Of a stretch of DNA of 64,000 nt, positions 1 to 11,409 are shown in pieces. Each line of letters begins with the position of its first letter. The stretch's first letter is position 1. The position numbers and the translations under genes are program-made. Origin of the DNA: Carya illinoinensis. Taxonomy: Eukaryota > Streptophyta > Magnoliopsida > Fagales > Juglandaceae. The notes below the pieces were generated by a model, which worked only from the letters and a program-made list of their open reading frames with translations, did not search any database and was not told the origin of the DNA. The DNA lies in contig NC_056756.1 of the NCBI RefSeq assembly GCF_018687715.1, positions 34,870,480 through 34,934,479 on the forward strand, given 5' to 3'.

Positions 1-3000
1 AAGTATCAGAGACAATGCTATATAAGTACATTACCAAAAAACATATAACTACTTAGCTAACTCCTTAAGCCGCTCTTGCAACTCTGCTTAGATAGCCATA
101 TTCTTATCTAAAAACTAGAGGAATGAAGTAACAATTCTCTTGTCGTTGTGTCGGCGCCTAATCAACCTCATATAGTTGGTTCTCAACTGACTCTCTAGGT
201 CTTGACACATAGTCTGTATATATATATTTATTCTGAAGGAAGCCCCAAGTACAAAAATTCTATAAATAAAAGCATTCTTTATTAAAATACTGAGATCATA
301 AAATAGAGTATGCAGAATCATTTATTAAACTTTCTCAAAATCTATGCCATGAAATTCATAACTTTAAATCTCCTGTACATGATCTAGACCACTATCACGC
401 CTCCTTGGATTAAGTCTCGCCCTGCAGCTTTGTTTTCATAAATATTCCAACTTGGGGTGGTTTAAAAATATAAAAATAAACCAAAATGAGTCGATAACTT
501 AGTAATAAACCCATCATAAAGTAAACATACTTGACATAAGGTTTTCATAAAATATTTCATGTTGAGGCTTTAAAATCATGACTATTCATACATATGTTGT
601 GACATGCATGATTTATGTAACTTATCTTACTTATCATATTAGCCAACACACTTCACTCCATGTGTAAGGTTGTGCACCGACCCCATATTCTGGGGCCACA
701 AGAGGAGCTGCAAATAGACCATGCTTATGTTCGTGGCTTGCACGTCCACTCATAAATCACATTGGTACCATGCATCTAATAGCCATCTGATTAACTATTC
801 TAAACTTATCTTATACTTGATTTTATGAAAGCTTACGTGTCTTATGTAATGTGATATGCATATGATGCATAATATATACATAATTATAATATACAAAATG
901 AAATATTATGAATGACGTGCTTGCAAATATCATGACATGTGTGGCACATAAATATTAACTTTCAAATAATTGGCTTTAATAATAATATATATAACTAGCT
1001 AACGTGTGATATTCTTAATTTATAATTAAGCTACTTATCTTGTAGTGTTCTTTTCTAAAATTTTCAATACAAAATCAATCATGGTGGTGGACTGCACTTA
1101 TGAAGGCTTATGGGATTTTTTTTTTTTTTCAAATAACGCATAGAAGAGAGATATTTATAGAGATATTTGGGAGAGGGAGCCAACGAGTTCGAGTTCAGGT
1201 TGGACTCAATCGCGATCATTCAAGAAAATAGTTTGAATTTAAAAACATGATCTAGTAGTTCATTTAATATAGGATTGGCAGTAAATGAGACTGTGTAGGA
1301 GACTTCAATCAGTGGTGATTTTAAATTGAAATAAATTTCTAATGGCTGATCTTTAAATTCTAAAAGGAGTCTAACTCATTCAATAATAAATGAGATTTAA
1401 CCAAATTATTAGACCTAATTATAATTTCTAATTAACCTCAATAATTTATCGCTTGTTGACTTATCCAATATGGCCCATTAAATATAATTTAGACCCAATA
1501 AAAATTATCAATATTCTGACCTTAGAATTATTGGGTTAGGTTGTTATACTACCATTATGGGGAAATGCTACTTGGAACTACCAAGTGAGATCTAATTACA
1601 AATCTCAGCAAGTTAACTACCAACCTAACTAGCAGTATATAGATTCATGCACAACAGTTAAATGAAGAATGCAATGTGACGTGAACATGAATGTGCATGA
1701 TATGACTTAGCAAATAGCATGACATGTGTTGACATAAGTTGAAACTTGACATGGACTAAAAAATGTAACGAACTAAAAACTGAAATGGACTGTAACTGAG
1801 ATGAAATGAACTTGACATGAACTGAACATGAATTTGGAACTTTGTTAACATAAACACGATTAATTAAACATGAACATGTGGATGCAACACAAGTCCCCTT
1901 GAGTTGTGTGCTTCTGTCATTACCAAATTATATCACAGGCATCTGCTCTAACTATGAATACATCATGATAACTGAACCGATTAAAACTAATCAACATTAG
2001 GTTGGCACCACTGGCTTTGGGTACTTGAATTTGCTCTAGCAACAAGTTACTTAGATCATATTCGAAGCTTGTTGAAGGTACTTTTTCAATTTAAAAAATT
2101 CAACACTAGTTTAAACACTTCAGCTTGGATAATATAGTTCCACTAGGATAGTGTCCCATCCTAACACTTGAGATCATGATAAACATAAAAACTCTACTAA
2201 TTTGAAAATAATTTTTGTGACATACTCTATGCATTAGACATGATTTGACATGAACATGTGACAAATGACATGACATAACATATGATGTAACATATAAGCA
2301 TGCATGTACTTAAATAATCATGGCATATCATATTAGAACATTTATCTATATCATAAGATACAATACTATGGCAATTATGACTTACTATTGCACATACAAA
2401 AATACACCAAAAAGTAAGTTAGGGCTAACTTACAGTGATACGAGTGACGAAAGAGTAGCGGAAAAATAGTGTGAACTGAAATGGGATATTTCTAAGAGTT
2501 AGAATATCCTACTAATTACTATAAAACATAAAATTCACTAACTTGTGAAAAAATTGCCACTTTATCTCTCTACTTGTGAGAAATGACTATTTTGCTTCTA
2601 AATTAAGGATTTCGCATACAAACTCCAAATTCTACCAAAAGTTACATTTCTCATGTAAATTTCATCTTAAATCCAAAACTACATTCAGAAAAATTTAAAT
2701 TGAAACAAAACTACACAAACAATGCATTGGCCGATTCAAGTCCTGGCTAGAAAATCTTTATTTTTGTTACACTTCTTTCAAACCATAAATCATATACTTA
2801 AATCCATTTATGCAACACTAAAAATCATATCCTGTGTTCTAAGATAATGCTAAGACGTTAAAATAATCATTTCATAAAAATCTAAACTCCTAATATCAAT
2901 AAAATGCCCAAAACATTAAGTTTTGGTCAAATAGAATACACCCTTGATGTTGTTGATCTAACAATTTTTAAATCAACTTCAATAACTCCAAAATTCCATA

Positions 3001-3199
3001 AAACACTCTTAACACATTTATAAATCAAAACTAAGTGATAAAATGCTAGATCAAACAACTAAAATCACAAAATTCATCACCAAACAATCGACATGCTTAG
3101 TAAATTCTAAACTGAGTAACACATGTTTTTGACTCAGAATAAAAATACTAAATCTGAAACTTACATGAAGTATACCTTCAAGAAATAAAATTCTATACA
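1..3199 (-). repeat. Decayed LTR-like repeat, reverse orientation, no gene seen
   Basis: AT-rich stretch with no convincing coding region. Several blocks are the reverse complement of the LTR-like repeats at 45-64 kb. The block near 2138-2200 (a first-line CACTAGGATA motif followed by a run ending CTCTACTAA) matches the reverse complement of about 54985-55070. The block at 1760-1840, rich in GAACATGA/GACATGAA words, matches the reverse complement of the TTCATGTTCAGTTC-rich stretch at 60485-60720. I read it as an old, inverted copy of that family. Its ends cannot be fixed. Confidence 0.5.
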
Positions 3200-4221
3200 T
3201 TTACAGAAGGCGATTGACAAGCCTTACGTTTGTCTTTGAGATTGGACCTGTGGACCCATGGGTCATTATTGTCAGTCATACCCACCCATGCCTTAGGTGG
3301 GTTGCAAGTTAATGGTCGCCAACCTTATGATCTAGTTGCTCGTTGCATAAGGGTCATGCAATGTGTTGTCAGGAGGAAAAGTGGTTATGTGAGCAAGGCT
3401 AATGTGCAAGCTCTTAATAGTGAGCAATCTACTGTGGTGAGGAAAGTGATTACGACATTGGGATGCCATGGTGTGTATTTTCAAACCAAGAGGCTTTACA
3501 TGTGTTTGAAATTGTGGTGCGTGTTTGGAAACCTATTGTTGGGTCGTTCGTCTGTCCACATCCTATCATTATGTAAGTGCATATCATGACATGGTGACCA
3601 AGTTGATGGTGGTCATTGGTGCTGTCGTGTGTGGCTCAACTGTCATGGAGCTAGGACTCTTGCTTTGTACATGCGTCCTCTTGCTTGCATATTTGGCCGC
3701 TATTGCAATACTTGTTGGAAAGGCTCCACCAGTTCACGAAAGCTTTGCTTGTGGCTCTCCAGGGTGCAAGCTTATGTGTACCCTTTGCATGCAATGTGTA
3801 TGGCGATGAGGGACCGAATATGAGGAGTTGTCAGGATTGAAATGGCCTTGGAGTCGTGGCTTGGTAAAGGAGCATGAGCAGCAAAAGGCTTTGGTAATGG
3901 TGGTGAAGGTGGCAGGATTTGAACCTGATTATACAGGCCTTGGAGCCATGACTTGGCAGTGGAGTACGAGCACCAAGAGACTTTGGTAATTGTGGTAGAG
4001 TTAGTAGGATTGAACCTGGTTGTGCATGTTCAGCTTTACAATCTATCATGGGGGTGGAGAGGAATAGTGGGAAAGAACGGCGAGCCTCTTACTCGTCTAC
4101 TTGTGGGTGTCGACTTTGTGGTCGGTGGATCTCATGGCCTTGCTCCTCGTGAGGTATAGGTCTCTGATATGGGAGACCCTCAAATTGCCACCCACACACT
4201 TGATGTGGGCTCCTTGCCCGC
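3200..4221. repeat. Tandem-repeat region, left half, interrupted by the chromovirus
   Basis: This stretch is richer in G and C than its surroundings. It contains a diverged direct repeat of period about 92 bp: unit one starts near 3844 (GGCCTTGGAGTCGTGG), unit two near 3936 (GGCCTTGGAGCCATGA). Its last 40 bases (about 4185-4221) match 13610-13641 on the other side of the retrotransposon. Short open frames here (for example 3230-3589) have no recognisable domain and are not called as genes. It is probably part of an older repeat or non-coding transposable element that the chromovirus entered. Confidence 0.6.
3842..4027 (+). repeat. Two-copy direct repeat, period about 92 bp
   Basis: Unit one (about 3844-3935) and unit two (about 3936-4027) align along their length, both containing CTTTGGTAAT and a later GGATT(T)GAACCTG block. 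By eye they differ at roughly a fifth of positions. They lie in the left half of the region split by the chromovirus. Confidence 0.65.
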
Positions 4222-4435
4222 TGTGATGACCCGCTTTTGAGTGTATTTTCGCTGAAATAATTGTTTTTATTTTAATTAATATATTAGTTATTTATTTTAA
4301 TTTATTTGCATTTTAAAATTGTTTTTAATTTAATTGATGTTGTGTTTTATTTCTTTTAGTTGTTTTGTGGGTTTTAATCTCTTTTTGGCGGTTTAGTTTT
4401 GTTTCCCGGAATGAGGATTGGACCTCATCTTTTCC

Positions 4436-4620
4436 CTACATCTCTTTTCCTTTTTCTCTTCTTTTTCCTTTCTCTTTTTTTTCTTTTTCTTTTTTCTTTT
4501 TCTTTTTCCTTCTTTCTTTTTCCTTTCTTTTCTTTTTTTCTTTCTTTTCTTTTTTTTCCTTTTTTCCTCTCCCCTGCATCGAGCCCCCCCGGTCTCTCTC
4601 TCTCTCTTCTCTCTCCCTCA
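4436..4620 (+). repeat. Polypyrimidine tract in 5' LTR
   Basis: Nearly pure C/T run (TTTTTCTCTTC-type words) followed by a CTCTCTCT stretch. The same tract is at about 11634-11800 in the 3' LTR. Such tracts occur in transcribed leaders and can form unusual DNA structures; no function is shown here. It creates spurious Phe/Ser-rich open frames on the plus strand and Lys/Arg/Glu-rich ones on the minus strand. Confidence 0.85.
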
Positions 4621-5746
4621 CGTCGGAACTTCTTACCCCCGGTGTACCGCCGTCCGGCCACCGTGTGGCTCACCGCCGGCACCATTCTCTTCATCTCCCT
4701 CCGGCGCACCACCCCACCGATTTCCACCCCCATCCGGTCGGCCGTTTGGCCGGAAAAGCTCTCCAAAGGCTGCACGGATTTTGCCCTGATCCGCCGCCGT
4801 CGCTCCACTTCCGGCCACCATTTCTTCACCACTTCATCACCGGTCCCTTGCCGTCCTAACCCACCTATTTCTGGCCTCCAACGACCACCGGAACAGCTCC
4901 TACGAGCTAGCTTTCCTTTTTGGAAAATCCGGCCTCTTTCCGGCGATTCCGCCGCCACCCACGGCCAACCACCACTTCTAATAGCTTCACAACCATCCCT
5001 AGATCATTCCCTATCAATCCCAAGCCCTAGTTTTTCCCCGTTCAAAAGTGGATTTTTCACAACCCACGGCCACAGTGAATTTTTACTGTGACGTTGCTTT
5101 TTCGCCGCCGTTTGCAACGCCGCGAGTTTTCTAAAATTGTCATATAGCGCTGTAAGTATTTTCCAAACCCTATTTTCAGATTTAAATATGTATTGCTCTT
5201 TCAATTAATTAATTTGCTGGTTGTTTGATTCCGGACTGAGTCCGAAGAGTTCGGGGGTCGGATGGATGGAGGACGGAGTTGCTTGTTTTATTGTTTTATG
5301 TTGTTGGATTATTTTATTATGCATTGATATGGCATTACATGGTGCATGCACGTGTGTTTTTGTTTATGTGTGAAAAGCCTGTGTATTGGCGTAAGTGGTC
5401 TTACGGGTGCGTGTGTATCACGACCCCAAGCCGGGATGGGGTATTATCCCAGTGGAGCTCCTCTGGTCACTCGGGAGCGGAATAAACTGAGTGATGTCCC
5501 CTGACTTGTCGCTAGACGACGGGAGCGGGGGCTAGGGGTTGCTTGGCTACGAACGCGCCAGGCGCGGAACCTGGCATCGCTCTACTCACCGACTCCGTGG
5601 CCCTTCGCTGGCGAGGGCTAGAGGATGTTTGGCTACGAACGTGCGGGGCACGGAACTAGGCATCGCTCGTTAGGTGTCACATGCGTGGTGGTACTCTGCG
5701 GTGTGGCACTGGAGTCAGGGTGTGCGGATGACCCCTAGAGGAGGTC

Positions 5747-6057
5747 ATGGTGCATACGGTTAATATGGATAATGGTTTGAGACGGATAAAGGCCAAATGT
5801 GACTTTTGGCGTGTTTTTCGGAAAGGATGTGTTTTTGGGCCAAATGGGTTTTTGGCGTGTGTGGAAAATTATGTTTTTGGGTTTTGTGCATTGGGCATGT
5901 TTCATGCATATTGTTTGAGTTCTATGTGTTTTTATCTGGTAGTGTTTGGGTTTTACTTACCTGCGGTACCATTTTTGGTTCCGTAGCTTTTGGTGCAGAG
6001 TTAGAGGACGAAGAGGAGGAGGCTGAGCCCGAGGATGCGGCTCCGCCGAGTTGCTGA
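5747..6057 (+). other. Open frames near LTR end, kept in both LTRs, acidic tail
   Basis: Two overlapping short frames lie here and again at 12925-13235. One runs ATG 5747 to TAG 5986 (79 codons). The other covers about 5827-6057 and ends in an acidic stretch, ELEDEEEEAEPEDAAPP. Both remain open in both LTR copies with few amino acid changes. Just before the acidic stretch is an acceptor-like TTTTGGTGCAG. No protein family is recognised, and LTR identity alone could explain conservation, so I do not call a gene. Confidence 0.3.
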
Positions 6058-6319
6058 TGCTATGCTTTATGTTTGGTTTAAAACTGTATTTGTGTTTTTG
6101 TAATATTTTATCTATGTATGTTTTAAACAGCTTGTATTACGTTAAGAAAAATTCTGGTACTTAGTTATGACTTTCGTTATCCGCTGCGTGTTTTCTTCGT
6201 GCACATTTGTTGCTTTTGCACACACTTGGCACCCGTCGATAGGATGGTGACCCGGGTTGTCACCATCCGGATGTCTCGATTTCCCCGTGTTCGAGCGTGG
6301 GGAGCGGGGGCGTCACTGG

Positions 6320-6331
6320 TGGTATCAGAGC
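6320..6331 (+). other. Primer-binding site, initiator tRNA-Met type
   Basis: TGGTATCAGAGC lies three or four bases after the 5' LTR end. This is the standard plant retrotransposon priming site complementary to the 3' end of initiator methionine tRNA, from which minus-strand DNA synthesis starts. Confidence 0.93.
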
Positions 6332-6596
6332 GGTTTGGCTCTGGGTAAAACCACATGTCCCGTAGGCAGTACCAAAATGCTTTTTAAAGTGGTGTTTTGA
6401 AAATTATGTTAAGTACAGTTGTTTTATTTGTTTCATTTGTTTGAGCTTGTTTGTTTGTTTGTATTTATTTGATTATGTTTTTGCAAGCTGGTTTCTTTTG
6501 TTTTTGCTGTGTGGTGTTGGTTTTGTTTTTGTTGGTTTTATGATGGTTTTATTTGTTTTCTTAAAGGAGGGTCAAGAGTGGTGTTGTGGCAGGAAA

Positions 6597-7812
6597 ATGG
6601 AGAGACCAAGGAAATCTACCCAGGAACCACGGGACAATACCTCCCGGGATGACTCCATAGCCGAAGCAATACGGCAGATGACGGAATTTATGCAACAGAG
6701 TGCGAGGTCTCAACAAACAGGGCCTTGGCCACAACAAGAGAGTCCCTGGCCACCATCAGGAGGGCCTTGTCCACCATCAGGAGGGCCTTGTCCACAACAA
6801 GGAGGGTATTGGCAACAACCAGGAGGTCCTTGGCCATATCAGGGAGGGCCTTGGATGTATCCAGGAGGGTCCAGTAGCATGGTGCAAGCCGGATGCACCT
6901 ATGAGCGCTTCCTGGCGCATAGGACTCCACACTTCACTGGAAATGAGGATCCACTTCAGGCTGGAAGATGGATCAAAGATCTGGAGAAAATCTTTGAGGT
7001 GTGTGGATGCACTGAGGCACAGCAAATACTCTACACCAGCTATCTCCTGCAAGGTATCGCTTCTGATTGGTGGGATACCAAGAGGGTGTTGTTGGAATCT
7101 GAACTGGGATCTTTCGCTGCGGTGACCTGGCAGCGTTTCAAGAAGGAGTTCAATGACCGCTTCTTTCCCGCATCGGTAAGGAAGCAAAAGGCAAGAGAGT
7201 TTTCAAATCTGGTCCAAGGGGGCGCGACAGTAGAACAATACGCCCGGAGGTTCATAGAACTTGAGCGATTTGCTCCTCACCTTGTCGCCACTGAGGAGAT
7301 GCGAGTAGATCGTTTCCAGGAGGGGCTACGTCATGACATACGCTATATGGTAGTCAGCCATCGGATATCCACTTTTCAGGAATTAGTGGATGTGGCCACC
7401 CTTGTGGAGCGGGAAAATAATCTGAGTGTGGGCTCCCCTCCAAGGCATAAGAGGCGGAGTTTTTCTGGTGAAGGAAGCAGCTCGGGTTCGCCCCAGAAGT
7501 TTGTTCAGCGGACCGGAACTCGACCTCAAACGTCCTTAGGTGTTCGTATGGGAGGACAGGTGCCTATTTGTGGAGCTTGTAATAGAGCTCACGAGGGCGA
7601 GTGTCGGATGAGTAGCGAACCCCAGTGTTACCGGTGCGGTCAAGTGGGACATATCGCTCGGGATTGCTCCGTCAGAGTTCAAGGAAGCCGTGGAGGTAGA
7701 CACGGTGGAAGAACCAACCCGAGGCAAGCAGTGCAAGCCCGGGTTTATGCTGTCACACCCGGAGAGGTGGATGATGAGGCGCCAGCGACCCATGATGCTG
7801 GAGTAATTACAG
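6597..7812 (+). CDS. gag: Gag (nucleocapsid) of the chromovirus, exon before the intron-like segment
   Basis: Capsid/nucleocapsid protein that packages element RNA in cytoplasmic particles. From ATG 6597 it begins MERPRKSTQ. The frame is open upstream to about 6441, but that part is T-rich and hydrophobic and looks like untranslated leader or intron. Residues about 42-95 hold a Pro/Gly-rich heptad repeat (PPSGGPC-type units, 21 bp each). Residues about 123-235 form the retrotransposon gag domain (RWIKDLEKIF to EGLRHDIRYM). A CCHC knuckle, CYRCGQVGHIARDC, is at about 7626-7667. Without splicing, translation continues three codons into the next segment and stops at TAA 7821-7823, giving Gag alone. 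With removal of 7813-7908 it reads into protease. The domain is intact. Confidence 0.92.
6720..6875 (+). repeat. 21-bp tandem repeat in gag (Pro/Gly heptads)
   Basis: About seven imperfect 21-bp units, each encoding a heptad such as PWPPSGG, PCPPSGG, PCPQQGG, PWPYQGG and PWMYPGG. The frame stays open because the period is a multiple of three. This part of Gag is probably disordered; repeat number may vary between copies. Confidence 0.85.
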
Positions 7813-7908
7813 GTATGGCTTAATTTAATCTTAAGTTGGATTTAATTTTTGGTGTTTGTGGTTTATTCTTTGCTTTTTGGATTTCATGGGTTGATGTGTT
7901 TGGTTCAG
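7813..7908 (+). other. Intron-like segment holding the Gag stop codon
   Basis: A 96-nt stretch between the last gag codons (GVITG) and the protease lead-in ([18 protein letters not shown]). It begins GTATGG and ends GGTTCAG, follows ACAG, and is about half T, as plant introns are. It contains TAA at 7821-7823. Its length is a multiple of three, and removing it joins ITG directly to [16 protein letters not shown], the arrangement expected at this point in related chromovirus polyproteins. Left in, it gives Gag alone; removed, it gives Gag-Pol. This is inference from sequence; no transcript is available. Confidence 0.75.
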
Positions 7909-10900
7909 GAAGAGTCCGTTTGTATGAGTTTTATGCTTGTACTTTGTTTGATTCCGGTGCTTCACGGTCGTTTGTATCTTCCACGTTTGCTCGGGTGTGT
8001 AATTTGGTCACGGAACCGTTGCCGAAGTCTATGGTAGTGGCTCTACCCGATGGTGAGATGGTGTGGTGTTCCAAGGTTACTTTGGGATGCCCGTTAAATT
8101 TTGAGGGAAGGTTCTTGGATGCGGATTTGGTGGTGTTCAAGCTGTTGGGCTTTGACATCATCCTCGGGATGGATTGGCTATACCGATATTTTGCGAGTAT
8201 TAATTACAGAAGTCGGATAATTAGCTTTCAGCTTCCAGATGGTGATTGTCTGGAATTTGTGGGGAGTAGATTAAAAGAAAAACCGATAATTATATCGGCG
8301 ATTCAGGCAAGACGAGAGATTGCATGGGGAGCGGATGCATTCTTGGTGCAGATGGTGTCCACGCCGTCTGAGAAGAAGTCTTTGGCAGACATTCCAGTTG
8401 TGGAAGAATTCCCCGATGTGTTTGTGGATGACTTGCCCGGACTACCCCCTGTTCGGGAGATGGAGTTTGTTATAGACTTGGAACCTGGAGCGGCTCCTGT
8501 GCATAAAGCTCCTTATCGCATGGCCCCGGCTGAATTGAAAGAGTTGAAGACTCAGTTGCAAGAACTGGTAGAGAAGGGATTTATTCAGCCTAGTACGTCG
8601 CCGTGGGGTGCACCAGTTTTATTTGTTAAAAAGAAAGATGGAACCCTCCGTATGTGCATTGATTATCGGGAATTGAACAAGGTGACCATAAAAAATAAAT
8701 ACCCTCTCCCGCGGATTGATGATTTGTTTGATCAGCTTCAAGGAGCAGCCGTGTTCTCTAAGATTGATCTGAGGTCGGGATACTACCAGCTGAGAATCAG
8801 AGATTAGGACGTGCCTAAAACTGCTTTAAGGTCGAGGTATGGGCATTATGAATTTAAGGTGATGCCGTTTGGGTTAGCTAATGCCCCTGCAGCTTTCATG
8901 GATTTGATGAATCGAGTGTTTCGACCTTATCTGGATTCCTTTGTGGTAGTATTTATTGATGATATATTGATTTATTCCCGAGATGTGGAGGAGCATGTGT
9001 ATCATCTTAGTCTGGTGCTTGAGAGGTTGAGAGAACACCAGCTATACGCCAAGCTCGGTAAGTGTGAATTCTGGTTGGAAGAAGTTAAATTTCTTGGGCA
9101 TGTAATTTCCCGGGGCGGAGTGGCTGTTGATCCTAGTAAGGTAGAAGCCATTTTGTCATGGCAGCGCCCGACTACAGTGCGCGAGGTCAGGAGTTTCTTG
9201 GGGCTCGCCGGATACTACCGAAGATTTGTAGAGGGTTTTGCTCGCCTATCCGGACCTCTCAGAACCTTGACTCGGAAGAATACAAAATTTGTTTGGTCAG
9301 AGAAATGTGAGAGAAGCTTCCAGGAATTAAAGAACAGGTTGACGACGGCACCAGTGTTAGCACTCCCAGAACCGCATAAGCCATTCGTAGTCTTCAGTGA
9401 TGCGTCTAAGTTCGGTTTGGGTTGTGTCCTTATGCAGGAAGGACGGGTTGTAGCCTATGCATCTCATCAGCTAAAGGACCATGAGAAGAATTATCCGACG
9501 CACGATCTAGAATTGGCTGCGATTGTTTTTGCCCTTAAGATCTGGCGGCACTTCTTGTATGGGGAAGCTTGCGAGGTATTTACTGATCACAAGAGTTTGA
9601 AGCATTTGTTTTCCCAGAAAAATCTGAATATGAGGCAGAGGCAATGGCTGGAGCTAATCAGTGACTATCAGTGTGAGATCAAGTACCATCCGGGGAAGGC
9701 TAATATAGTTGCTGATGCTTTGAGCCGAAAGTCACACTTGGAAGATGAAGCCGAGCCGTCAGAATTGGAGTCGTTGCTTTGTGGGATGAGAAGGCTCCTT
9801 ATAGAGAGTTCGTAGCAAGTAGTGATTTTGTCTTCAGTTCTTGATATTCGGGTAACTGATTTTGAAGAATTGAAAACCCTCCAAAGAAAGGATCCGAAGC
9901 TGCTGAACATCAGGAAAAGAGTCCGAAAATCTCGAGGGCCGTTGCATTATAGCATGGATAATGATGGGATACTTCGGTTCCGAGATCGCAGAGTGGTCCC
10001 AAAGGACTCAGATTTCAAAGAACGGATCATCGCGGAAGCTCATGCGGCCCCGTATTCAGTTCATCCCGGCAGTATAAAGATGTATCGAGACTTGAAGAAA
10101 AATTATTGGTGGGATGGAATGAAGAAGGACGTTGCCTTATATGTGGAGAGATGCCACACATGCCGTCAGGTGAAGGCCGAGCATCAGAGACCTGCAGGTA
10201 TGCTCCAACCCCTCCCTATTCCTGAGTGGAAGTGGGATGACATCACGATGGACTTCGTAGCGGGTTTGCCGAGAACGCCTAGTGGGAAGAATTCTGTTTG
10301 GGTGATTGTGGACCGGTTAACAAAGAGTGCTCATTTTCTGCCTGTTAATAACACCGACTCTTTGGTTAAGTTGACCCGTTTGTATGTCAAAGAGATAGTG
10401 CGGCTACACGGCGTACCAAAGAGTATAGTGTCGGATCGAGACCCGAGGTTTACGTCGCAGTTCTGGAAGAGTTTGCAGGCAGCTTTGGGTACTAAGTTGA
10501 AGTTCAGTACTGCTTATCACCCGCAGACAGACGGCCAGTCAGAGCGCACCATTCAGACCCTGGAAGACATGCTGCGAGCATGTGTCATGGAATTCCAAGG
10601 AAGTTGGGAAAATCATTTGCCGCTCATCGAGTTTGCATACAATAACAGCTTCCATGCGACCATTCAGATGGCTCCCTATGAATCTCTTTATGGGAGAAAG
10701 TGCAGGTCGCCCTTGTGTTGGGATGAAGTTGGGGAGAGTAGGATAATTGGACCCGAAATAATTCAAGAGATGCAAAGCCAAGTCTGGATCATCAGAGATA
10801 AAATGGCGGCAGCTCAGAGTCGCCAGAAGAGTTACGCTGATACCAGGAGGAGAGAGTTGTCGTTTGAAGTTGGTGATTGGGTTTACCTTAAAGTCTCACC

Positions 10901-11291
10901 CATGAGAGGTGTTAAGCGTTTTGGTAAGAAGAGGAAGCTAGATCCGAGGTACGTCGGCCCTTTTCAGATTCTGGAGAAAGTAGAGTCCATCGCCTATAGA
11001 GTCGCTTTGCCAAATTATTTTGGGGATGTTCATGATGTCTTCCACGTATCATCCCTGAAGAAGAGCTTTGGACAGCAAGAACCACGCTTCGTCGACCCAG
11101 CAGGTATTCAGTTGCAACCGGATCTCACTTATGAAGTTGTTCTGTCGCAGATTTTGGATTGGAAGGAGCAACAGTTGAAGTCCAAGACGATACCTTTGGT
11201 TAAAGTGGCTTGGGGAGATCCGTTAGCTCAAAACTTCTCTTGGGAGCGAGCAGCGGACATGAGGGAGCAGTACCCGTATTTGTTCGAATAG
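7909..11291 (+). pseudogene. pol: Pol polyprotein of the chromovirus, two premature TAG stops
   Basis: Enzymes that copy the element RNA and insert the DNA. All lie in the gag frame. Protease: FDSGAS, Asp codon near 7950. RT: about 8500-8990, with IDLRSGYYQ and the catalytic FIDD near 8950-8961. RNase H: about 9390-9740, with FSDAS and VADALSRK. Integrase: HHCC finger with CHTC near 10150, catalytic Asp in MDF (about 10251), Asp in SDRDPRF (about 10435) and Glu in GQSERT (about 10540). Tail: chromodomain-like, ending at TAA before 11292. TAG at 8805-8807 cuts the RT after QLRIRD; TAG at 9813-9815 lies between RNase H and integrase. No frameshift is seen. Both stops would have to be bypassed for full Pol, so the copy is called broken. 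Confidence 0.93.
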
Positions 11292-11396
11292 AGAAGGTAT
11301 GTGTCTTAATCTTGATCACAGTTGGTTTATGGGCTTTCTTGTGGCTTGCTTTAAGTTGGTGGTTGATCTGCAAATTTCGAGGACGAAATTGTTTTT

Positions 11397-11409
11397 AAGG
11401 AGGGGAGGA
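11397..11409 (+). other. Polypurine tract of the chromovirus
   Basis: AAGGAGGGGAGGA immediately precedes the 3' LTR (TGTGATGA). It is the primer for plus-strand DNA synthesis in LTR retrotransposons. It follows a motif ATTTCGAGGACGAAAT seen before the 3' LTR in plant chromoviruses. Confidence 0.9.

Larger units (their letters stand above)
4222..6316 (+). repeat. 5' LTR of the chromovirus
   Basis: About 2.1 kb, matching 11410-13495. It starts TGTGATGACC and ends GGGGCGTCAC just before the primer-binding site. Contents in order: an AT-rich start; a long pyrimidine tract (about 4436-4620); a GC-rich block whose open frames are rich in Pro and Ser; a short stretch with an acidic-coding end (about 5998-6057). 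The pyrimidine tract is slightly longer here than in the 3' LTR. Long open frames at 4365-5091 come from composition and are not called as genes. Confidence 0.93.

Noticed and set aside
3230..4159. Several overlapping frames as genes
   Set aside because: Mutually overlapping, without domains, in a diverged tandem-repeat region.
4365..5091. Phe/Ser/Pro-rich open frames of up to 230 codons in the LTR
   Set aside because: They come from a pyrimidine tract and GC-rich LTR sequence, overlap in three frames and both strands, and recur in the other LTR. No domain.
8805..8807. TAG in RT as a programmed readthrough site
   Set aside because: Gag-Pol readthrough would be expected at the gag end and not inside RT, and a second TAG lies further on. 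Simple mutation is more likely.
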